Source of the DNA: an uncultured Porphyromonadaceae bacterium
GTDB lineage: Bacteria > Bacteroidota > Bacteroidia > Bacteroidales > Muribaculaceae
Direction: 5' to 3'
Assembly: GCA_947175455.1 (NCBI GenBank)
Contig: CAMWMW010000168.1
Span: 1 to 5,126 of the forward strand
DNA length: 5,126 nucleotides
Positions 1-5,126 of the stretch are shown one piece after another (the stretch's first letter is position 1; the number at the start of each line of letters is the position of its first letter). The notes below the pieces were generated by a model that worked only from the letters and a program-made list of their open reading frames with translations, was not told the origin of the DNA and searched no databases. Made by a program: the position numbers and the translations under genes.

Positions 1-4
1 CATA

Positions 5-37
5 TCGTCGGCAGCGTCAGATGTGTATATTATACAG
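5..37 (+). other. Illumina Nextera read-1 adapter remnant (artefact)
   Basis: This stretch aligns without gaps to the 33-nt Nextera read-1 transposase adapter. It is identical over the first 25 bases (TCGTCGGCAGCGTC followed by the first 11 bases of the Tn5 mosaic end) and differs at only three of the last eight (positions 30, 31 and 33). It ends in ACAG as the mosaic end does, so the true insert should begin at 38. The sequence is a library-preparation artefact left at a contig edge and not biology. The adapter sequence is recalled from general knowledge; the match was read directly from the window. Confidence 0.92.
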
Positions 38-181
38 ATAGCCAACATGTGCATCATACTGATAAACCAGGCTGATTACCTTCTCTATCGCCAATTAAAA
101 AAGCTTTCAGACGACTTCATCTCCAACGGAGGCTTCTCAGAGCGCATGAGCGCTCTGAGAAGGAAGAACCGCGGCTACTGA
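38..181 (+). CDS. Four-helix-bundle suffix-domain protein, C-terminal fragment
   Basis: This is the 3' end of a gene whose start lies left of the window; 47 codons remain before TGA at 179-181. The frame stays open to the left edge, but codons before 38 come from adapter sequence and should be ignored. The fragment starts IANMCIILINQADYLLYRQL, continues with a charged helix (KKLSDDFISNGG) and ends in a basic tail (RMSALRRKNRGY). An amphipathic helix with Asn-Gln-Ala-Asp-Tyr-Leu-Leu, then a Gly-Gly turn and Glu-Arg-Met, resembles the 'four helix bundle suffix' region that follows an S23/IVP-type four-helix bundle in Bacteroidales proteins. That superfamily includes proteins encoded by 23S rRNA intervening sequences and the Avd accessory proteins of diversity-generating retroelements. 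The molecular role of the suffix proteins is unknown to me. The gene converges on the Sus-like operon and is followed 35 bp later by a 9-bp repeat array. The family call is by recognition from a short fragment, so it is moderately sure. Confidence 0.7.
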   Translation: MANMCIILINQADYLLYRQLKKLSDDFISNGGFSERMSALRRKNRGY

Positions 182-216
182 CACTCCCCCATCACCAACA
201 AAAACAACTCACAAGA

Positions 217-347
217 GTCTTTAAAGTCTCTAAAGTCTCTAAGGTCTTTAAGGTCCTTAAAGACTCTAAAGTCCCTAAAGACCCTAAAGACCTTAAAGAC
301 CCTAAAGACTCTAAAGACCTTAAAGACCCTAAAGTCCTTAAAGTCCC
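217..347. repeat. Tandem array of 9-bp units, consensus GWCYYTAAR
   Basis: Fourteen complete 9-bp units run from 217 to 342 without a single insertion or deletion, followed by a partial unit GTCCC at 343-347. In every unit positions 1, 3, 6, 7 and 8 are G, C, T, A and A. Position 2 is only A or T, positions 4 and 5 only C or T, and position 9 only A or G. Nine unit variants occur; GACCCTAAA is commonest (three copies). GTC forms dominate units 1-5 and GAC forms dominate units 8-13. Positions 284-307 recur exactly at 311-334, a 24-nt identity at 27-bp spacing, which suggests a three-unit slippage duplication. The array has no unique spacers, so it is not CRISPR. Its consensus is nearly the same on both strands. 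Similar TAAAGTC-type arrays are, to my recollection, found between genes in Bacteroidales; their function is not known to me. Confidence 0.95.
244..264. repeat. Perfect odd-length palindrome inside the 9-bp array
   Basis: Units 4 and 5 with the start of unit 6 form an inverted repeat: left arm GTCTTTAAGG (244-253), single centre base T254, right arm CCTTAAAGAC (255-264). The arms are exact reverse complements. It is the only junction in the array where dyad symmetry is perfect over 10 bp; the others have one or more mismatches. This may be chance within a quasi-palindromic repeat, a cruciform or hairpin seed, or a two-fold symmetric protein site. Confidence 0.8.
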
Positions 348-383
348 GGTCAGAAGCAAGCCCTTTGTTATCCGTTAAACAAC

Positions 384-429
384 AAGTAACCGAACTATCG
401 CTAAACTCAAAGCGATAGTTCGGTTACTT
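384..429 (-). terminator. Rho-independent terminator of the Sus-like operon
   Basis: A 19-bp perfect stem (384-402 paired with 411-429) encloses the 8-nt loop AAACTCAA (403-410). On the minus strand it begins 24 nt after the stop codon of the BACON lipoprotein gene. If the outer two A-T pairs are left open, the stem is followed on that strand by TTGTTGTTT, seven T in nine, which is a fair U-tract. On the plus strand the tail (TTATCAAG) is poor, so termination of transcripts from the left-hand gene would be weaker. Placement, symmetry and tail support a terminator for the minus-strand operon. The stem also insulates the operon from the repeat array and the convergent gene. Confidence 0.8.
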
Positions 430-453
430 ATCAAGAATTATTTATATGTCTGT

Positions 454-1983
454 TTATTCAGCAGGTTTGCTCAATCTTACATTATCAAGATGCCAGCGTA
501 ATGCTTTTGCGCTCTTCAACTGTTCATCTGCATTTCTGATTGTTATTCGAGTATCCTGAGTAAGACTTAAATCTCCAAAATCGATTTCAGCACGTACCCA
601 TTTTGCAACTGAACCATCCGGCAATCCGAGCTTCGGAACACTGAATACCTGCACATCGTCACCAGTTGATACTATTACAACAAGTTCAGTAGGATCCATT
701 ACTCCTGAGCCCTGCCTCTGAGTATACCAATCGAAGGCAAGTTTAAGTCCACTTACACCTTCTCCAAGAGATTCCATTTTCGGGAAAATGATACCGCCCT
801 GATAACCAGTCTTACCAAACTTGAGGTAATTGCGCTGAATATATATACATTCATGACTCTTGTCACTATCTTTGCCAGGTGCCCAAGATCTAAGGAATTC
901 ATAACCTCTTGCAGAAAGTTCGTCAGCGGGGGTCCTGCCATCTACCTTACAATCGGCAGCGCTAATCTGAGGCTGTTCAGTATTCTTCTGGTCACTTCCG
1001 ACAATATCAGCCGCCGGTTTAAGAGCACTCCAAGGTTCCAGCCATTCGAAATCCTCCTCGAAGTAGACTGTTTCGTTAACTCCGAAATCCTCGATACTGC
1101 AAGGGATGATATTTACAACCGGTGTAGCTTGACCTGCAAAATAACCTGTAACAGCAATTCTGTGACTTCTAAATGATGATAAATTCAACGCATCCGCGGG
1201 ATCTATCAGATACACCTTACATGTCATACCTCCCACTGTGACGGAATTTCCATCATAGTTGCCCGTTACAGACACGTATTGATACTTATTACCATTTGTC
1301 TGATCCAATGTCTCGGTAATGTCAACCGGTGCCACAGAAGGAATTGTCGCAGTACCTTCGTCTGTCATTCTTTCTCCGAGAACATAAGCCATTCTCATTT
1401 CATCAGTGAATTTCTCACCAACGACAGAAACCTTCATGCCGGCGGTCACAGTAATCGCAGGCTCCTTGACATATACATAATCGGTACCATCTGTTGCAAT
1501 GAAACCATTGCCGGTAACTGCCGTCACAATCATATTCGGAAGCCGGACAACCGTTTCGTCGGCTGCAGCCTCCATGGCTTCAATGGTATAGTCTACAGGA
1601 TCACGGAATTTGTCGCCTTCCTGACGAATGATGACGGTTGCGATACTTTCAAGATTACGCCCCTTGAAAAGCACGTTACCACGGCGGGGATTATCAGGCA
1701 GATTCTCACGGAGATTATCATTAACCATAATCTCGACTTCTGTCTGACCAGCGTTGCCTGAAGCCGGAGAAACTGTTATCCATTCCGGAGCCTCCGACAC
1801 CCAGTCTGCATCCGAGGTGATTGTAATTATCTGAGGGCCTCCCGGGAGAGTCTCGTATTCAAGAACATCTGCACTCGCAAGAACTATTCTCGACATATCG
1901 GTATCCTCGTCATTGCACGATGTGAAGACACATCCCAATGCAGCGACAAAAGATACAAGTAAATATTTTATTGATTTTTTCAT
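454..1983 (-). CDS. BACON-domain surface lipoprotein, putative glycan-binding protein (SusE/F position)
   Basis: Predicted outer-membrane surface lipoprotein of 509 aa, probably an accessory glycan-binding protein for the SusC/SusD-like transporter. The N-terminus is a type II signal peptide with lipobox FTSC and lipidated Cys23. The acidic run NDEDTD follows, as expected for a Bacteroidota surface-export signal. Residues 33-121 form a BACON domain, with the hallmark Trp61, WITVSPASGNAG (68-79) and a closing ATVIIRQ strand. Residues 145-215 and 222-301 look like two OB-like beta modules; the first has NGFIATDGTDYVYV, the second YVSVTGNY and later RIAVTGYFAG. Residues 305-505 form a jelly-roll-like C-terminal region beginning YFEEDFEWLEPWS, containing NYLKFGKTGYQGG and ending WHLDNVRL. 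Its Trp and Tyr residues (W314, W318, W419, W497) could include ligand contacts, but this is inference. The ATG at 1983 begins the lipoprotein signal and lies 22 bp after susD; no Shine-Dalgarno motif is visible, which is normal in this phylum. No catalytic motif was seen and the ligand is unknown. Confidence 0.85.
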   Translation of the reverse strand: MKKSIKYLLVSFVAALGCVFTSCNDEDTDMSRIVLASADVLEYETLPGGPQIITITSDADWVSEAPEWITVSPASGNAGQTEVEIMVNDNLRENLPDNPRRGNVLFKGRNLESIATVIIRQEGDKFRDPVDYTIEAMEAAADETVVRLPNMIVTAVTGNGFIATDGTDYVYVKEPAITVTAGMKVSVVGEKFTDEMRMAYVLGERMTDEGTATIPSVAPVDITETLDQTNGNKYQYVSVTGNYDGNSVTVGGMTCKVYLIDPADALNLSSFRSHRIAVTGYFAGQATPVVNIIPCSIEDFGVNETVYFEEDFEWLEPWSALKPAADIVGSDQKNTEQPQISAADCKVDGRTPADELSARGYEFLRSWAPGKDSDKSHECIYIQRNYLKFGKTGYQGGIIFPKMESLGEGVSGLKLAFDWYTQRQGSGVMDPTELVVIVSTGDDVQVFSVPKLGLPDGSVAKWVRAEIDFGDLSLTQDTRITIRNADEQLKSAKALRWHLDNVRLSKPAE

Positions 1984-2005
1984 ATTGAATAATCTGACTT
2001 GTTAA

Positions 2006-3817
2006 TTACCATCCTGGATTCTGAACAAGATTGGGATTCAGGTTCCTGTCATCAGACGGAATCGGATAAAGATAGTCTCGTCCTTCATTGAATCCTTGTC
2101 TTACCTGATTGGCTGCGCCTACTATATAGCCTGAGTTGCCATCAGAAAGAACGACATCCTTGCCGATTTCCAACACAGTCTCTCCGTTCGGAGCTTTGGG
2201 TTTTGCCGTTCCTGACACGTAGAAGATCGCATCTGCGACACCATCGCCCGTCAAGTCATAGCTGCCTGCTCCCGCGATATATTGCCCATTGAACGACTGG
2301 TCAATCATTTTGCCGCATTTCCAGCGCATGAGGTCCCACCAGCGACGACCTTCCTGAACCATCTCGATGCCGCGCTCGCGACGAATCTCAAGTATCACTC
2401 CGGTATTGGCGCCCGTCACATTGAAGAATCCGGTCTGCTCTGACAAGAGATATGGATCGGGATTGCTGTTCGCTGTAGCCATGTCAAGCATACCTGTCAT
2501 GCCCGCACGCTTGCGCAGTGCGTTGATTGTAATCTCCACATCCGGCTGAGTGAGAGTCTCCAGCTCGGCTTTTGCCTCAGCAAGGTTAAGGAGAGTCTCT
2601 GCATAGCGGAACTCCGGAAGGTCACAGCTTGAGGTATTGTTCATATCCATGTTATAGCTGCCCATTTTGCTTTCTGTCACGAATTTGATAGGCTGATAAC
2701 CGGTCTGCGACAATTTGAAGTCGGTGCTGAGGATTGCTGTCGCACCCTTGCGGTGATAGTTGAGACCGCGGATAGACTGCTGCAGACGCGGGTCACGATT
2801 GGCCACTTCCTGCACGAACGGCATTGTCTGCCAGCCCGGTTTGTCAGTGAAGCGGCTACCGTCTTTCATAAGATATGTGCAGACAAACTTACGAGTATAC
2901 CCCGGCTGCCCCTGGGTTGCGACAAGTGTGAAAGCGTTCGAATTATGCTTGATTCCTAGAATCTGGTCATATTTCACTGCAAGTATATACTCATCCTTGT
3001 TTGCATCCTGAGCATTGAAAAGATTAAGATAATCCTCTTCGGGCTTTCCGGTCGAATATAATTTATATGTACCGTATTTACCACTCATGAGTTTCTCGGA
3101 AGCATCCACACACTGATCAAGATAATATTTCCAGTCATGACCGTTAGTCTCGACTCCATGATATTTGCGGAAAGTACCTTCAAAAAGACAGAAATTTGAT
3201 TTCAGGGCAAGAGCGGCTCCTTTTGTGACACGATACGGTGCAGACGCCTCATCCTTGTTGACCGGAAGATGCTCGATTGCGTAATCGATATCCTCTATCA
3301 TTTTTGTCAGAATCAGTTCTCTTGAATCGCGGGGAGCGTAAAGCGCCGGATCATCAGAGCCGAGCTGACGGTCAATCCATGGAACATCTCCGAACCTGCG
3401 CACTTTCTGGAAATAGAAATAAGCGCGGAAGAACCGGGCGACACCAGTATATTTCTCTACCGCTTCCTTGTCAGGACAAGTGTCGATATATTCAAGCAGC
3501 GTATTGATTCGTCTCAATACACCCCAGGACCACCCGCCGCCTGACGCAGGCACCGAACGGCTGTTCCCTCCTCTCAGCAGAGTCGACAGGGGCTGGGCGA
3601 TCATGTCATCGCCCTGATCATCAAAACAGGGATCTCCCTCGACATTCTGAGTAAGGACATTCGGATAAAAATAATTGCTGAACAGCTGAAGGTCGGTCTC
3701 ATTGTTAAAGAACTCGTCAAGACCTATCTGAGACTTCTGCTGCAATTCGATCGCATCCTCGCAAGACGTCATGGAAAACGCCAGAAGAGCCATCGTAATA
3801 TATAATAGTTTCTTCAT
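2006..3817 (-). CDS. RagB/SusD family nutrient-binding outer-membrane lipoprotein
   Basis: Extracellular lipoprotein that caps a SusC-type channel and binds the oligosaccharide (or, in some relatives, peptide) to be imported. It has 603 aa, at the long end for the family. The signal peptide ends in lipobox MTSC (Cys19), followed by acidic residues. The SusD N-terminal region is shown by WGVLRRINTLLEYID (98-112) and GVARFFRAYFYF (125-136) with RFGDVPWIDR (141-150), the TPR-like helical core of the family. The C-terminal SusD region is shown by LPEFRYAETLLNLAEAKAEL (400-419), INALRKRAG (431-439), EIRRERGIEMVQEGRRWWDL (477-496), and the end YLYPIPSDDRNLNP...QNPGW (582-603). An insert at 519-531 carries DLTGDGVAD, a calcium-loop-like motif. 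A Trp/Gly-rich segment at 93-98 (GGGWSW) may lie near the ligand site. It starts 18 bp after the susC stop, so the two are co-transcribed and probably form one complex. The substrate cannot be read from the sequence. Confidence 0.96.
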   Translation of the reverse strand: MKKLLYITMALLAFSMTSCEDAIELQQKSQIGLDEFFNNETDLQLFSNYFYPNVLTQNVEGDPCFDDQGDDMIAQPLSTLLRGGNSRSVPASGGGWSWGVLRRINTLLEYIDTCPDKEAVEKYTGVARFFRAYFYFQKVRRFGDVPWIDRQLGSDDPALYAPRDSRELILTKMIEDIDYAIEHLPVNKDEASAPYRVTKGAALALKSNFCLFEGTFRKYHGVETNGHDWKYYLDQCVDASEKLMSGKYGTYKLYSTGKPEEDYLNLFNAQDANKDEYILAVKYDQILGIKHNSNAFTLVATQGQPGYTRKFVCTYLMKDGSRFTDKPGWQTMPFVQEVANRDPRLQQSIRGLNYHRKGATAILSTDFKLSQTGYQPIKFVTESKMGSYNMDMNNTSSCDLPEFRYAETLLNLAEAKAELETLTQPDVEITINALRKRAGMTGMLDMATANSNPDPYLLSEQTGFFNVTGANTGVILEIRRERGIEMVQEGRRWWDLMRWKCGKMIDQSFNGQYIAGAGSYDLTGDGVADAIFYVSGTAKPKAPNGETVLEIGKDVVLSDGNSGYIVGAANQVRQGFNEGRDYLYPIPSDDRNLNPNLVQNPGW

Positions 3818-3835
3818 TATATTGTTAATTTGAGG

Positions 3836-5126
3836 TTAGAATGTTACGTCAAGACCGAACATAAAGCTCTTGGACCAGGGATAGAACATATTGTTCGATT
3901 CTCCGCTGTGCGTGCCGACAGCCTCCGGATCCAGGTATTTTGAATTCTTCTTCAGAGGAGACCAGTAGCAGAGGTTCTCTCCGGTGAAATAGACTCTTAC
4001 CTTTTCCATATAAGCCTTGCGGGTCCATTTCTGCGGCAGGGTGTAGCCTACCGTAAGGTTCTTGAAACGAAGATAACGGAGGTTCTGGATATATCTGTCA
4101 TTGGCAAAACCTGGCTTCAGATAACCGCCGGTCGACTGATAACCCATGGCGCGTGGGAAATATGCGTCCTGATTGTCCTCACTCCAGACCTTATCCTTGA
4201 AATCCGAGGGAATGAAAGAAAGATATGACCATGAGTAGCAGCCCCAGAAACCGTAAGTGTAACCATTGGGGTAATAGTAATGATTGCCTGTACCCTGGAA
4301 GAACGCGCTCACATCAAATCCGAAATAACTGAAATTCGCGCGGAAACCGTAAGAAAGATGCGGCAGACTGTTGCCGTATTTGTAGCGGTCGCCCGGCTTG
4401 TCAACGGTATTATCCCCGATACCGATTTTACCGTCGCCATCACGGTCAACGAACTTTAGGTCACCTGCCTGCCAGCCCGTGCCGACATACTTAGACATGT
4501 CATTATAACTATGGTCTATACGGCTGGTATATTCCTGAGCTTCCGCATCGGTCTTGAAGAAACCGTCTGTCTCGTATACCCAGATTTCACCGAGCTCCAT
4601 CCCTACATAATAATCTTTTGCGAATGTCTTGTTCGGGTTGTCATATTTTGTGATGACACTCTTATAGTCAGAGAGATTGAAACCTACGCCATAAGTGAAT
4701 TTATTGCCAAACAAAGAGAATGAATCATTCCAGTTGGCAGCAATTTCATAACCCTTTGTGCGGAGGTCCGCCACATTCATTCTGGGAGAATTGGCACCAT
4801 ATACCGCCGGCAAAGCGACACCCGGAGCCAACATGTCTTTTGTGTCACGGATATAGAGGTCAGCTGTTATGTCGAGGCGGTTATTGAAGAAACCGAAGTC
4901 GAAACCGAGGTCATACTGGTGCGTTGTCTCCCAGCTGAGGTTTGATGCGATCGGAGTGCCGAGTGTCGCATAAGTTCCAAGCACGCCGCCTTCGTTGAAT
5001 GAATACAGATTGTCACCGGTCATTTCAGAAGTTCCCACTTTACGGAGGAAAGTATAATAATCGGCTACATTCTGGTTGCCCAGTGTTCCGTAAGAGAGAC
5101 GGATCTTGCCGTTGCTCCACCAAGGC
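3836..5126 (-). CDS. SusC/RagA family TonB-linked outer-membrane protein, C-terminal part
   Basis: The last 429 codons of a TonB-dependent outer-membrane transporter that would import the ligand captured by the adjacent SusD-like protein. The family is usually about 1000 aa, so the plug, the carboxypeptidase-like N-terminal domain and the TonB box lie beyond the right edge. The frame is open from 5125; a GTG at 5038 is an internal valine and not the start. Counting from the first full codon, family landmarks are SYGTLGNQNV (11-20), LSWETTHQYDLGFDFGFF (63-80) followed by LDITADLYIRDTKDML (84-99), ADLRTKGYEIAANW (119-132), GDLKFVDRDGDGKIG (221-235, an Asp-rich calcium-type loop), YLRFKNLTVGYTLPQKW (351-367) and YFTGENL (379-385). 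The protein ends FMFGLDVTF, with the terminal aromatic residue that beta-barrel insertion by the BAM complex favours. It is first in the operon within view; any promoter is outside the window. Confidence 0.97.
   Translation of the reverse strand, partial: PWWSNGKIRLSYGTLGNQNVADYYTFLRKVGTSEMTGDNLYSFNEGGVLGTYATLGTPIASNLSWETTHQYDLGFDFGFFNNRLDITADLYIRDTKDMLAPGVALPAVYGANSPRMNVADLRTKGYEIAANWNDSFSLFGNKFTYGVGFNLSDYKSVITKYDNPNKTFAKDYYVGMELGEIWVYETDGFFKTDAEAQEYTSRIDHSYNDMSKYVGTGWQAGDLKFVDRDGDGKIGIGDNTVDKPGDRYKYGNSLPHLSYGFRANFSYFGFDVSAFFQGTGNHYYYPNGYTYGFWGCYSWSYLSFIPSDFKDKVWSEDNQDAYFPRAMGYQSTGGYLKPGFANDRYIQNLRYLRFKNLTVGYTLPQKWTRKAYMEKVRVYFTGENLCYWSPLKKNSKYLDPEAVGTHSGESNNMFYPWSKSFMFGLDVTF

Noticed and set aside
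1..37. Tn5/IS50 transposon end
   Set aside because: The mosaic-end-like bases are joined to the synthetic 14-nt Nextera primer sequence, which is not part of natural Tn5; this is library adapter.
217..347. CRISPR array
   Set aside because: The units are 9 bp and directly abutting, with no unique spacers; no cas gene is in view.
182..418. Separate small repeat protein encoded by the array
   Set aside because: No convincing start codon or upstream initiation region lies between the TGA at 179-181 and the array, and composition is explained by the 9-bp repeat.
853..1176. 107-codon plus-strand open frame
   Set aside because: Antisense to the C-terminal half of the lipoprotein gene, with no signal, motif or start context to support it.
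1279..1761. 160-codon plus-strand open frame
   Set aside because: It lies wholly antisense to the BACON lipoprotein gene, has low-complexity Cys/His/Asn-rich content with no recognisable motif, and is a shadow frame.
2753..3507. Several short plus-strand open frames antisense to susD
   Set aside because: They overlap the well-supported SusD coding frame and encode no recognisable family.
5036..5038. GTG as start codon of the susC-like gene
   Set aside because: The same frame continues upstream to the window edge with family motifs such as SYGTLGNQNV, so this is an internal valine in a truncated gene.

Overview
The window looks like the end of a metagenome or draft-genome contig from a gut-type Bacteroidales bacterium (phylum Bacteroidota). 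The evidence is a SusC/SusD pair followed by a BACON-domain lipoprotein, type II signal peptides with acidic residues after the lipid-bearing cysteine, AT-rich translation starts without a Shine-Dalgarno motif, and the C-terminal piece of a four-helix-bundle 'suffix' protein of a kind common in Bacteroidales. A family such as Muribaculaceae is possible but cannot be decided from this sequence.

Layout, left to right. Positions 5-37 are a near-match to the Illumina Nextera read-1 transposase adapter, so genuine genomic sequence probably starts at about 38. Positions 38-181 (+ strand) are the last 47 codons of a four-helix-bundle suffix-domain protein. The gene-free stretch 182-453 holds two structures. 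One is a perfectly phased array of fourteen 9-bp units (217-342, consensus GWCYYTAAR, plus a partial unit). The other is a 19-bp perfect stem-loop (384-429) that is well placed to terminate the minus-strand operon.

Positions 454-5126 are one minus-strand operon, read right to left: susC-like (3' 429 codons, 5' end beyond the window), susD-like (603 aa) and a 509-aa surface lipoprotein. The gaps are only 18 and 22 bp. The SusC-like protein would be the TonB-dependent outer-membrane barrel and the SusD-like lipoprotein its extracellular lid. The third protein, with a BACON domain, two OB-like beta modules and a C-terminal jelly-roll-like region, takes the usual place of an accessory surface glycan-binding protein. 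No glycoside hydrolase, lyase, sensor/regulator or anti-sigma gene is in the window, so the substrate cannot be named.

The least explained part is the 9-bp array. It is almost strand-symmetric, has strict two-state variation at four positions, and lies directly behind the four-helix-bundle gene. It is the best candidate here for something undescribed, although no function can be assigned from sequence alone.
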